Source: Ornithinimicrobium murale
Lineage (GTDB): Bacteria > Actinomycetota > Actinomycetes > Actinomycetales > Dermatophilaceae
Length of the DNA: 36,332 nt
Direction: 5' to 3'
Assembly: GCF_003352835.1 (NCBI RefSeq)
Contig: NZ_QLVD01000032.1
Coordinates: 155,886 to 192,217 of the forward strand
Shown: positions 1 to 7,792 of the stretch, one piece after another
Layout of the letters: each line of letters begins with the position of its first letter
Position numbering within the stretch: the first letter of the stretch is position 1
Made by a program: the position numbers and the translations under genes
The notes under the pieces: generated by a model
The model's input: only the letters and a program-made list of their open reading frames with translations
Databases searched by the model: none
Told to the model about the DNA's origin: nothing

Positions 1-1052
1 CGGTGCACCACTTCCACCAGCTGCTCGAGGAGACGCTGGCCATCCCCGAGGCGCGGCGACAGGTGCTGTCCCAGACGCTCGACGAGCGACACCTCGGTCC
101 GTTCGCGGCGCACGAGATGCATGAGCTGTTCGACCAGATGGCCGACGAGGAGCTCACCCAGTTCCTCATCGGCGGGATCACCAAGGCCGAGGTGCTGGAG
201 CGGATGGAGGCGCCGCGCTCGGTCGTCATCGCCCAGCTGGACCCGCACGAGGCCCTGCTCGCGCCGCTGCCCAACCACCTGTTCACGCGGGACACCTCCG
301 CCTGGCTCTACAGCGGCGTCGCGGTCAACTCGATGCACAAGAAGGCGCGCCGTCGGGAGACCGTGCACTACGAGGCGATCTATCAGTGGCACCCGATGTT
401 CAAGGACGTCGGCATGGACTGGTGGACCGAGGGCGTCGAGGCCGGCCCGGCGACCGCTGAGGGCGGCGACATCCTGGTGCTGGGCAACAAGGTGCTGCTG
501 GTCGGGGTCAGTGAGCGCACCACGACCCAGGGCGTCGAGCGGCTCGCACAACGCACCCTGGCCTCGGACCAGGTCGACACGATCATCGCGCTGGACATGC
601 CCAAGGCGCGGGCCGTGATGCACCTGGACACCGTGATGACGATGCTCGATGAGGAGACGTTCACCAAGTACCTCGGGCTGCCGGACCTGACGTCCTACAC
701 CATCACCTCCGACGGAGCGGGGGACTCGGACCTGCCCGACCTGCAGATCCGGTCCAACGACCCCGCCGACATGATGAAGGTGATCGGGGACGCCATGGGC
801 ATCGGCACGCCCCGGGTGGTCGCCGCGGACCAGGACCCCCGCGCTGCTGCGCGTGAGCAGTGGGACGACGGCTGCAACGTCCTGGCTCTCGAGCCGGGGG
901 TGGTGGTGGCCTACCAGCGCAACACGGTCACCAACGACTACCTGCGCGGACTGGGCGTCGAGGTCCTGGAGATCGCCGGCCAGGAGCTCGGCCGTGGTCG
1001 CGGTGGCCCGCGCTGCATGTCCTGTCCAATCGAGCGGGACGCGCTGGGCTGA
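1..1052 (+). CDS. arcA: Arginine deiminase, 5' end missing
   Basis: Hydrolyses L-arginine to citrulline and ammonia in the cytoplasm, the first step of the arginine deiminase pathway. The reading frame is open at the window edge (first full codon at base 3), so roughly the first 50 to 60 residues are outside; about 349 residues are visible against about 400 for the family. Visible family motifs are [18 protein letters not shown] and, near the C-terminus, GGPRCMSCP, whose first Cys matches the catalytic nucleophile of the RCMS motif. The stop lies 8 bases before the next gene, suggesting co-transcription. No arcB or arcC is seen downstream, so if a full pathway exists its other genes lie elsewhere. 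The biosynthetic argG lies about 25 kb away in the same window. Confidence 0.95.
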   Translation, partial: VHHFHQLLEETLAIPEARRQVLSQTLDERHLGPFAAHEMHELFDQMADEELTQFLIGGITKAEVLERMEAPRSVVIAQLDPHEALLAPLPNHLFTRDTSAWLYSGVAVNSMHKKARRRETVHYEAIYQWHPMFKDVGMDWWTEGVEAGPATAEGGDILVLGNKVLLVGVSERTTTQGVERLAQRTLASDQVDTIIALDMPKARAVMHLDTVMTMLDEETFTKYLGLPDLTSYTITSDGAGDSDLPDLQIRSNDPADMMKVIGDAMGIGTPRVVAADQDPRAAAREQWDDGCNVLALEPGVVVAYQRNTVTNDYLRGLGVEVLEIAGQELGRGRGGPRCMSCPIERDALG

Positions 1053-1060
1053 GCGCACCC

Positions 1061-1423
1061 GTGCCCCCACGTCGTCGCACCCCGCCCGACCAGGGCGAAC
1101 AGGCTCTGGCCCTCTGGCGTTCAGCACCCGACCAGACCCCGCGCCAGGCGCTCGCGACCGCTGTGCGCTACACCTTGGAGGAGCTCGCCGAGCGCGCACC
1201 CGGTCGCTCCGTCGAGGTGCGGGTGCCGCCGTTCGGTGCCATCCAGTGCATCGAGGGACCTCGACACTCGCGGGGCACCCCCACGAACGTGGTGGAGTCG
1301 GACGCCCAGTCGTGGTTGCGGCTGGCCACCGGCGCCTCGACGTGGGAGCAGGAACGCGAGGCCGGTGCTGTCCGTGCCAGCGGACAGCGCGCTGACCTGT
1401 CGGAGTGGCTCCCGCTGTGGTGA
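1061..1423 (+). CDS. Sterol carrier family (SCP2-like) protein
   Basis: Small cytoplasmic protein of 120 residues resembling the actinobacterial sterol-carrier-family proteins that often sit just before purF. The conserved core is visible: [15 protein letters not shown], then [16 protein letters not shown] and GTPTNVVE, ending in an SCP2-like tail ([14 protein letters not shown]). I place the start at GTG 1061, which gives the usual MPPRRR-like beginning; the frame stays open further upstream but only inside arcA. No clear Shine-Dalgarno is visible, and the 8-base gap from the arcA stop suggests reinitiation. Its ligand and role are not established. Here it is separated from purF by about 6 kb that looks like a later insertion. 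Confidence 0.8.
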   Translation: MPPRRRTPPDQGEQALALWRSAPDQTPRQALATAVRYTLEELAERAPGRSVEVRVPPFGAIQCIEGPRHSRGTPTNVVESDAQSWLRLATGASTWEQEREAGAVRASGQRADLSEWLPLW

Positions 1424-1534
1424 GGCTGGCTCGACGACCCATCACGCGATCGGCGCACATGGTGCCGTTCGCGCACCGCTGGTAGCCGCCGACGTGCGTG
1501 CCTCGCTCCTGCTGTAACCCCATCGCGCAGCGGG

Positions 1535-1826
1535 TGGCCGCTGGTTTGCGTGCCGGTGCACTCATTCGGGCGGCCGAGTGGTCGATGGTGGCGGCTTCGG
1601 TCTGGTGGATGTGGAGGTGGCCGCTGGTTTGCGTGCCGGTGCACTCATTCGGGCGGCCAGGTGGTCGATGGTGGCGGCTTCGGTCTGGTGGATGTGGAGC
1701 TGGCCGCTGGTTTGCGTGCCGGTGCACTCATTCGGGCGGCCAGGTGGTCGATGGTGGTGGCTTCGGTCTGGGGGATGTGGAGCTGGCCGCTGTTTTGCGT
1801 GCCGGTGCACTCATTCGGGCGGCCAG
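1535..1826. repeat. Tandem repeat, 83-bp unit, about 3.5 copies
   Basis: Copies begin with TGGCCGCTGGTTTGCGTGCC at 1535, 1618, 1701 and 1784, exactly 83 bases apart; the last is cut off at about 1826. Copies differ by a few substitutions only. Because 83 is not a multiple of 3, the repeat runs through all three frames, so the open frames across it are not evidence of protein. It lies in the 485-base gene-free stretch between the SCP-like gene and the AbiEi-like gene. Bases 1424-1534 of that stretch hold nothing recognisable. Confidence 0.95.
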
Positions 1827-1908
1827 TCGCGGGGATGACTCCAAGAGTGGAATGGCCACCTTGTGGACAACCGCTGCGGAGGCGCCTGCCTCGGGGGAAG
1901 ATCGGCCG

Positions 1909-2889
1909 ATGGAGCCAAGCTCAACTCGGTCGCAGCGTGCCGCGGCAGCACGCGTCAAGCGAGCGCGTCGTCAGGCTCTGGCCCGGACCATCTCGGCGGA
2001 GTTTGACGGAGTCGTCACCCGCCAGCTGATGCAGCAGGCCGGGCTGACTCGAGGCCAGATCAGAACAGAGGAAGAGCGCGGTGTGTGGACCGCGGCCGGT
2101 TGCCACACCCTGTGCATCGGCACGGACGTGCCACAGGGCCGCGGTCGGTGGTGGTGGGCGCTGTGGGAGTCAGGGGCCCACGCGGTGCTGGACGGCGTGA
2201 CAGCACTCCTTGCCGCAGGGCTTCAGGGGTGGGACGAGCGGGCCATTCATGTCACTGTCGGTCACCGTGCCCATGTGCGATCGCTGCCGGGAGTGGTCCA
2301 CCATCATCTGCGTCGCCCGGGCGAGACGTCGACTGACATCGTGACGGCGGGCCTGCGGCGCACGAAGCCGGACCTGGCGACCATCCGGGCTGCACAGTGG
2401 GCCCCGACGGACCGGCAGGCTGCCACGATCATCGCGATGACGGTGCAGCAGCGGTTGGTGGCACCAGCGACGCTCATGAGGCGCTGGAGTCGGATGAGGC
2501 GCGGTCCGCGACGACAGCTGATCGATGAGGTGATCCAGGATGTCTGCAACGGCGCACACTCGATGAACGAGCTGGACTTCGCCAAGGTCTGCCGGCGGCG
2601 CGGGCTCCCTGAACCCACTCGCCAGGCGGTGCGCAGGGGGCACAACGGCAGGGTCTATCTCGACGTCTTATGGGACGACCTCGAGCTGCACGTCGAGATC
2701 CAGGGTGCGCAGCACCTCCAGGGAACGGCTGGGATCGACGATGCGCTCAGGACGAGTGACCTCGGCCTGCAGTCCAGCGCGCTAGTCAGTCTGCAGGTGC
2801 CCGTGCTAGGCCTGCGGAGCTGTCCGGACCTCTTCCTGGATCAGATTGAGCAAGGCATGCAGGTTGCTCGCCGCCGTCTTCTGGCGTGA
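1909..2889 (+). CDS. Orphan AbiEi/DUF559-like protein (endonuclease-fold C-terminus)
   Basis: 326-residue protein of a type abundant in actinobacteria. The N-terminal part (about 30-70) looks like an AbiEi-type winged helix (ISAEFDGVVTRQLMQQAGLTR). The C-terminal part resembles the Vsr/DUF559 endonuclease-like fold: MNELDFAKVCRRRGLPEP, then RVYLDVLWDDLELHVEI followed by QGAQHL. Relatives usually have an E-x-D-G sequence at the last position; here it is EIQG, so an active-site acid may be lost. Start ATG 1909 has GGGGGAAG 8 bases upstream; the open frame further upstream is repeat DNA. No AbiEii-like toxin is adjacent, so function is unknown. Tandem repeats lie on both sides and its 3' end carries a 26-base duplication. 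Confidence 0.75.
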   Translation: MEPSSTRSQRAAAARVKRARRQALARTISAEFDGVVTRQLMQQAGLTRGQIRTEEERGVWTAAGCHTLCIGTDVPQGRGRWWWALWESGAHAVLDGVTALLAAGLQGWDERAIHVTVGHRAHVRSLPGVVHHHLRRPGETSTDIVTAGLRRTKPDLATIRAAQWAPTDRQAATIIAMTVQQRLVAPATLMRRWSRMRRGPRRQLIDEVIQDVCNGAHSMNELDFAKVCRRRGLPEPTRQAVRRGHNGRVYLDVLWDDLELHVEIQGAQHLQGTAGIDDALRTSDLGLQSSALVSLQVPVLGLRSCPDLFLDQIEQGMQVARRRLLA

Positions 2890-2925
2890 GGTGCCTGATC
2901 CGTCTTCTGGCGTGAGCTGCCTGAA
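2874..2925. repeat. 26-bp direct duplication across a stop codon
   Basis: CCGTCTTCTGGCGTGAG plus nine following bases occurs at 2874-2899 and again, with one substitution, at 2900-2925. The first copy includes the TGA of the AbiEi-like gene (2887-2889), so the second is a duplicated gene end. Confidence 0.9.
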
Positions 2926-3010
2926 CCTGCGGGCCGTCGGGTCCGCAGGACGAGCGTCCCATGGGACCCGGGAGCCACGCTGAGCCCGAGTCCAACCTGC
3001 GCAGAGAGCG

Positions 3011-3247
3011 CTATCGGCGGGTGGAAAAACGCTCAGCGACCAGGTAGGCGATCCCGCCCAGCAGACCGCCGATCAGCCCGCCTGGCACAGCCATCACGAT
3101 CATCTCCTGCATCGGAGACGCGTAGGCGGACGGCGGCCCCAGGTAGGCGAGCACGGCCCCGACCACGAGCCCGATAAGGGCGCCGGTCACCAGGAACGGC
3201 ACCATTCTGGGGCGGCGATAGACGGGTCGGCGCTGCGAGGTGGTCAC
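3011..3247 (-). CDS. Small two-helix membrane protein
   Basis: 78 residues with a basic N-terminus (TTSQRRPVYRRPRM), a first hydrophobic helix at about 16-36 (PFLVTGALIGLVVGAVLAYL) and a second, glycine-rich helix at about 50-70 (MAVPGGLIGGLLGGIAYLVA), ending in a basic tail. This topology, with both ends probably cytoplasmic, is that of small conserved actinobacterial membrane proteins of unknown function. It stands alone on the minus strand between repeat-bearing stretches. ATG 3247 is the only reasonable start. Confidence 0.7.
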   Translation of the reverse strand: MTTSQRRPVYRRPRMVPFLVTGALIGLVVGAVLAYLGPPSAYASPMQEMIVMAVPGGLIGGLLGGIAYLVAERFSTRR

Positions 3248-3297
3248 GCCTCAAGGATGCCACGCGCCCCTGAGAGTCGCCCGAGGAAGGGCTGGGA

Positions 3298-3400
3298 CGA
3301 TCGACTCCACACCAGGCATCACGATGACGCCCGATCGACTCCGCACCAGGCATCACGATGACGCCCGATCGACTCCGCAACAGGCGTCACGATGAACGCC
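3298..3400. repeat. 34-bp tandem repeat, 3 copies
   Basis: The unit CGATCGACTCCGCACCAGGC plus 14 further bases begins at 3298, 3332 and 3366. The copies are contiguous with no spacers, differ by one to three bases, and the third carries a one-base insertion near its end. They lie upstream of the small membrane gene and beyond the 3' end of the cyclase gene. Confidence 0.9.
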
Positions 3401-3494
3401 CCATGACTCGCGGGCGTTGCAGCCCCGCACAGTCCGTGTGCCGCGGGCAGCCCCGCGCACCGCGAGACCGCTGTGCTCGGCGGATGCTCCGTGC

Positions 3495-4886
3495 TCAGTG
3501 GGCGGTGACGCTGTGGGCTCCTCCTAGATCCTCGACGAGGAACACCTGGACCGGTCGCTCCTTGCCCTTGAGCTCGAGGGCGCCCAACGGCCGGGTCGTG
3601 GCGCCGGACAGCTCGGCCAGCGTCGCTGCGCTGATCGCCACTCCACCCGCGGGGGCGCGGCCCTCGATGCGAGAGGCAGTGTTGACCGCGTCACCGATCA
3701 CCGTGTGGGTGCGACCACCCTCCGTGCCCAGGAGACTCACGGCAATGGGCCCGGTGTTGATGCCGACCCGGAAGCGCGGCCAGTCCGGATGCCGGTCGGC
3801 GACCACGCCCGTCGCCTCCTGCAGCGCCAGGCCTGCACGGACTGACCGGACCGCGTGGTCCGGCTGTCGGCCGTGGGCGTTGAAGGTGACCATCAGCGCG
3901 TCCCCGATGATCCGGTCCACAGTGCCCCCGTGACTCACGACCGCGGGCACAGCGACCCGGAAGTAGGTGTTGAGCATCGCCCGGACGGTCTCAGGACTGT
4001 GCTGCTCGGAATAGGCGGTGAACCCCTGTAGGTCGGCGAAGAGCACACTGTCCTCCCGCTGGCCGGCCGCAGTGTCCTGCAGGTACAGGGCCGAGAAGCG
4101 CTCCTCCCGCCACGACCGCCGCGCCCCGACCGCCACCAGGCCGAACGCCACGAGCAGGAGCACGTGCCACTCCCACCAGGACAGGTGCCAGGACGTCGCG
4201 AGCGCCATCGCCACCAGGGCCTCGGCGAGCAGGAGGTATGCCGACAGTACCGCGAGCAGGACGCCCTCCCGTCGCGCTCTCCACAGGAGGGCGTAGCGCC
4301 AGGCTGCCACGGCATACAGGATCACCCCGGGAACGGCCAGGAGGAGGGGGAGGGACTCGACCTGGGTCGGTGGGCCGTCGAGTGGGGGGACGGCCGCCAG
4401 CGAGACCACGGCCCAGATGAGCATTGCGGCCAGGAGGGCCCAGCGGAGGCGCCGCGCGCGGGCGACCTCTGCCACGGCGTCCGTGCCAGTGACCTCCCGT
4501 GTCGACCGCAGCGCAAAGAGTGAGCCGATCACGACACCGACGGGCGTCGCCGCGACGAACCCGACATTCGACTCCGCCAGCAGCACGCCCGGCGTAGCGA
4601 GCGCGTGCAGACCCAGGAAACCCGCCGAGGCCAGGAACGCCGCCGAGACATGAGTGAGCCGGGCGTCGCCGCGTTGGGCCGCGGCATCACCGGTGGAGTA
4701 GGCGAGCGCCGCCGACAGCAGCGCCGCGCCCAGGACCAACCAGAAGTGGGATGGGTGGTGCTGCCACTCCAGGTCCAGCCGTGGGTAGCCGAGCAGGAGG
4801 CCCAGCCCGAGAAGGGGGAGGGCGAGGGCGATCGCCGCGCCGACCAGGGCTGCGGGCTGTGTCCCCCCGGCGCGGTGCCTGATCAT
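3495..4886 (-). CDS. Membrane-bound class III adenylate/guanylate cyclase
   Basis: 463-residue protein predicted to make a cyclic nucleotide at the inner face of the membrane. About eight hydrophobic segments fill residues 10-260; the class III catalytic domain covers about 281-455. VLFADLQGF supplies the first metal Asp (about 285), IIGDALMVTF the second (about 329), and VNTASRIEG the transition-state Asn and Arg (about 402 and 406). The position that is usually the purine-selecting Lys (VDKFIGD in relatives) is Arg here (VDRIIGD, about 325), so base preference is unsure. I start at ATG 4886, which overlaps the stop of the upstream flavoprotein gene as ATGA, implying translational coupling; the frame stays open upstream only as a shadow of that gene. 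Confidence 0.9.
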   Translation of the reverse strand: MIRHRAGGTQPAALVGAAIALALPLLGLGLLLGYPRLDLEWQHHPSHFWLVLGAALLSAALAYSTGDAAAQRGDARLTHVSAAFLASAGFLGLHALATPGVLLAESNVGFVAATPVGVVIGSLFALRSTREVTGTDAVAEVARARRLRWALLAAMLIWAVVSLAAVPPLDGPPTQVESLPLLLAVPGVILYAVAAWRYALLWRARREGVLLAVLSAYLLLAEALVAMALATSWHLSWWEWHVLLLVAFGLVAVGARRSWREERFSALYLQDTAAGQREDSVLFADLQGFTAYSEQHSPETVRAMLNTYFRVAVPAVVSHGGTVDRIIGDALMVTFNAHGRQPDHAVRSVRAGLALQEATGVVADRHPDWPRFRVGINTGPIAVSLLGTEGGRTHTVIGDAVNTASRIEGRAPAGGVAISAATLAELSGATTRPLGALELKGKERPVQVFLVEDLGGAHSVTAH

Positions 4887-6574
4887 TCGCGGGTGAGGCT
4901 CAGGTGCTGGTGGACCTCGGACACCACGACAGAGCCCTCGCCGACGGCGGAGGCGACCCGCTTGACCGAGCCCGCGCGCACGTCGCCGACCGCGAAGAGG
5001 CCCGGCATCGAGGTCTCGTGCGGTCGGGAAGGACGGTCGGGGTCCGGAGCCGTTGTCTCGGTGCCGGTGAGGAGGAAGCCGCGCTCGTCGCGCATCACCT
5101 GCTGGGGCAGCCAGTCGGTGCGCGGTTCGGCGCCGATCATCACGAACAGGCCGTCGACGTCGACGACAGAGGTCTCGCCGGTGCCGCGGTCGGTCAGGGT
5201 GAGGCGCTCGAGGCGGCCGGTGCCTTCCCCGGCCGTCGCCGCCGAGGACAGGTGGACCGCGATGACCGGCTCTCCGGCGATCGCGTCGATGAGGTAGGCT
5301 GACATGGTGTCCTCCAGGCGTGGGCCGCGCACGATCAGGTGCACCGCACGGCAATAGCGCGCCAGCTGCAGGACGGCCTGGCCGGCTGAGTTGCCCCCAC
5401 CGATGACTGCCGCCGACAGCCCGGTCAGGGCGTGGGCTGCCGAGACGCTGGCGCCGTAGTAGACCCCGCGTCGTGTGAACTCCTCGATGCTGGGCACGCC
5501 CAGCCGCCGATAGGTCACGCCACAGGCCACGATCACAGCGCGTGCGGTCACCGCGCCCTGTCCGGAGATCGTCGCGCGGAACCCGTCGTCGAGGCGAGCG
5601 ATGTCCGCCACCGCGTGGGTGAGCAGGAACCGCGCCCCGAAGACCCACGCCTGCTGATAGCCACGCTGGGCCAGCTCCGAGCCGCTGAGGCCTCGGGAGA
5701 ACCCGAGGTAGTTGCGGATCAGGGAGCTCGTGCCCGCCTGACCGCCGATGGCCTCCCGCTCCACCACGAGGGTGCGCAGCCCCTCCGAGGCGCCGTAGAC
5801 AGCAGCCGCCAGACCGGCCGGTCCGGCTCCAACGACCAGCAGGTCCACGGCACGACCGTCCTCGTCGAGGGCGGTCGGGATGCCCCAGGCGCCCAGGATC
5901 TCCGCGTCCGTGGGGTCGACCAGGGTGGGACCGCCGAGGGCCGGCATCCACACCACGACCTCCCCGTTCCGGTCCGGTGCGGCGCGCTCGAGCACCCGCT
6001 GGCCGGACGCGCTGTTCCGCTCACGGAAGGCCGCGGGGATCCGGTTCCGGTGCAGCAGGTTGCTGATCTCGAACCCGCGACCCGAGTGCCGCTCCGCGAC
6101 GACGACGACCTCACGCTCGTTGCGCGGATCGGCGCGGGACCAGTCCTGGACCAGCTCGGCCACCGTGCGGTGGAACAACTCATCACCGTCCGCCCACGGC
6201 CGGAGCACGTAGGAGTGCACATCACCGATGGCGGTGCCCTGCAGGATGGTCTGGGCCACCTCAGGGTTCGACCACGCACCCCAGTCGATCAGGAGCGCCC
6301 TGCGCGCCTCCGGGTGGAGCGTGCGGGCCGCTGTCACGACGGTGGTGCGCTCGCTCGCGTCGAGGCCGTCGCCCACCAGGATGAGCGCGACCCGCTCACG
6401 ACGGCCGTGCGCCCCCTCCAACTGCCGCACGGTGTCGGCGTCGGACGGCTCGCCGCGCACCCGGTAGGAGGCGCCGAAACTGCGGGCCAGCTCGGTCTCG
6501 ACCCGACCCAGGCGTCCCGGGTCGGCGTCGACGGCGAGGATCATCGGGCGGGCAGCCCCGTCGGCCATGGCCAT
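4883..6574 (-). CDS. Fused receiver-like/glutaredoxin-like/thioredoxin-reductase-like flavoprotein
   Basis: 563 residues in three parts. Residues 10-145 resemble a response-regulator receiver (MILAVDADPG at the N-terminus, LILVGDG at the usual phosphoacceptor strand, YVLRPW where LKP is common). Residues 150-235 look like a thioredoxin/glutaredoxin-fold module without a redox Cys pair. Residues 243-560 are an FAD/NAD(P)H pyridine-nucleotide oxidoreductase with GAGPAG (249-254), GGQAG, a second dinucleotide motif IGGGNSAG (391-398) and GLFAVGDVR near the end. Where thioredoxin reductase has CxxC, this has YYGASVSAAH, so it probably does not reduce thioredoxin in the classical way. A TACGCT box five bases before ATG 6574 suggests a leaderless start. 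It is translationally coupled to the cyclase. Confidence 0.88.
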   Translation of the reverse strand: MAMADGAARPMILAVDADPGRLGRVETELARSFGASYRVRGEPSDADTVRQLEGAHGRRERVALILVGDGLDASERTTVVTAARTLHPEARRALLIDWGAWSNPEVAQTILQGTAIGDVHSYVLRPWADGDELFHRTVAELVQDWSRADPRNEREVVVVAERHSGRGFEISNLLHRNRIPAAFRERNSASGQRVLERAAPDRNGEVVVWMPALGGPTLVDPTDAEILGAWGIPTALDEDGRAVDLLVVGAGPAGLAAAVYGASEGLRTLVVEREAIGGQAGTSSLIRNYLGFSRGLSGSELAQRGYQQAWVFGARFLLTHAVADIARLDDGFRATISGQGAVTARAVIVACGVTYRRLGVPSIEEFTRRGVYYGASVSAAHALTGLSAAVIGGGNSAGQAVLQLARYCRAVHLIVRGPRLEDTMSAYLIDAIAGEPVIAVHLSSAATAGEGTGRLERLTLTDRGTGETSVVDVDGLFVMIGAEPRTDWLPQQVMRDERGFLLTGTETTAPDPDRPSRPHETSMPGLFAVGDVRAGSVKRVASAVGEGSVVVSEVHQHLSLTRE

Positions 6575-6682
6575 GGCTCAGCGTAGAAGCGGCCGAGGAC
6601 CAGGCGCTAGCCCCTCGTGAGCGAACCGTCAGCCTTCCGACCTCGGGCACCACGCCACCAAGCGGGCGTGCCCGTGCGGAGC

Positions 6683-7579
6683 CTACGTGCCGGACGACGC
6701 GAGAAACGTCTCCAGGACCGAGAAGTCGCCGGTGTAGGGCCCATCCGGCCTGGGCCAGTGCACGATGACGTCGGTGAACCCGAGCTCCTCCGCGCGGCCG
6801 ACCTGCCCAGTCAGGAGGTCCACACTGCTCAGCGCCGCCGGGCCAGAGGCATCGAGGACGAGGTAGCGGTCCAGGGGCGGCCGGTCGCCACCGCGCCTGG
6901 CCGCCGACTCCGCAGTCTCCAGCGACGCCGACTCCGCCTCGCTGAAGCGCTCAGCGCGCTCGGCGACGCCAGCCCACCAGTGGTCAAGGGCGTCCCGCTC
7001 GGCCCACGTCCCGGCGGCGGGGCCGGTGGTCACCCAGCCCTCGGCATACGTCACGGCCAGCTGCATGGCACGGGGCCCCTCCGCCGCGACGACCAACGGG
7101 GTGCGGGCCGGGGTGAGGTTGCGCGCATCGACCGTCGTGAAGAACTCACCCGCGTGATCGACGTGGTCCTCACGCAGGCAGCGGTCCAGCAGAGGCACGA
7201 ACTCTCGGAACCGGCGGGAACGCTCGCCGCGGGTCAGCTGATCACCGAGGATCCCGGCGTCCAGATCACCGCCGGCGCCGACGCCCAGCAGGACCCGGCC
7301 ACCGGAGATGTCCTCGAGGGTCACCACGTCGCGGGCCAGCGCTACCGGGTGCCGGAAGTTCGGCGAGCTCACCAGGGTGCCGAGTTGGATCCGCTCGGTG
7401 ACCATCGCGGCTGCGGTGAGTGTGGCGACGGTGGAGTGCCACGGCGAGTCCGGGAGCCCGCCCCACACGAGATGGTCATAGGTCCAGGCGTGGTCGAACC
7501 CGAGCTCCTCCGCCCGGCGCCACAGCGGCTCGGCGACTGTCCAGGGGTGCTCGGGCAGGATGCAGATGCCGTAGCGCAT
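6683..7579 (-). CDS. Luciferase-like (LLM-class) F420-dependent oxidoreductase
   Basis: 298-residue cytoplasmic TIM-barrel protein of the bacterial luciferase/F420 family. Typical features are the N-terminal RYGICILPEHPW strand, AEELGFDHAWTYDHL, the ERIQLGTLVSSPNFRHP segment and GGRVLLGVGAGGDLD, followed by a C-terminal FTDVIVHWPRP. The substrate cannot be inferred, and FMN instead of F420 is possible. The start is ATG 7579, preceded by TAGCCT (7591-7586) exactly six bases upstream, a leaderless arrangement. It faces away from purF; its downstream neighbour on the same strand is the flavoprotein gene, about 108 bases on, which seems to have its own promoter. Confidence 0.9.
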   Translation of the reverse strand: MRYGICILPEHPWTVAEPLWRRAEELGFDHAWTYDHLVWGGLPDSPWHSTVATLTAAAMVTERIQLGTLVSSPNFRHPVALARDVVTLEDISGGRVLLGVGAGGDLDAGILGDQLTRGERSRRFREFVPLLDRCLREDHVDHAGEFFTTVDARNLTPARTPLVVAAEGPRAMQLAVTYAEGWVTTGPAAGTWAERDALDHWWAGVAERAERFSEAESASLETAESAARRGGDRPPLDRYLVLDASGPAALSSVDLLTGQVGRAEELGFTDVIVHWPRPDGPYTGDFSVLETFLASSGT

Positions 7580-7621
7580 GGGCTCAGGCTAGAGCGAGCT
7601 GCCGATCACGCCGGAGGTGGG

Positions 7622-7662
7622 TGGCCGCTGGAATGGGTGCCTTGGCGCGCAGACGGGCGGCC
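7622..7662. repeat. Diverged partial copy of the 83-bp repeat
   Basis: The 41-base stretch starting TGGCCGCTGG and ending CGGGCGGCC aligns without gaps to the first 41 bases of the 1535-1826 unit. The ends match best and the centre is degraded. It sits just before purF, on the far side of the block between the SCP-like gene and purF. It may be chance similarity in GC-rich DNA. Confidence 0.4.
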
Positions 7663-7792
7663 GGTGGCGGGCTGTGGGGGACAGGGGTGCTCGGAGGTGC
7701 CGCTGTGGTGGTGGGCGGCCGGCGGGAGCGCGCGGCAGGGCGCGCCCTCGGCCGAGGGTGGGGACACGCGCCGGCTGTGGGACGATGGGGCA

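Noticed and set aside
1498..1908. Open frames across the 83-bp repeats as protein N-termini
   Set aside because: The repeat unit shifts frame each copy, and the AbiEi-like gene has its own Shine-Dalgarno and ATG at 1909.
3298..3400. CRISPR array
   Set aside because: The repeats are contiguous with no spacers and no cas genes are present.
4887..5951. N-terminal extension of the cyclase
   Set aside because: The extra residues are out-of-frame flavoprotein sequence; the ATGA overlap at 4886 gives the proper start before the first helix.
6617..7792. Open frame extending purF upstream by about 390 codons
   Set aside because: It is antisense to the luciferase-like gene, lacks family similarity, and purF homologues begin at the ARADGRLSHD segment.
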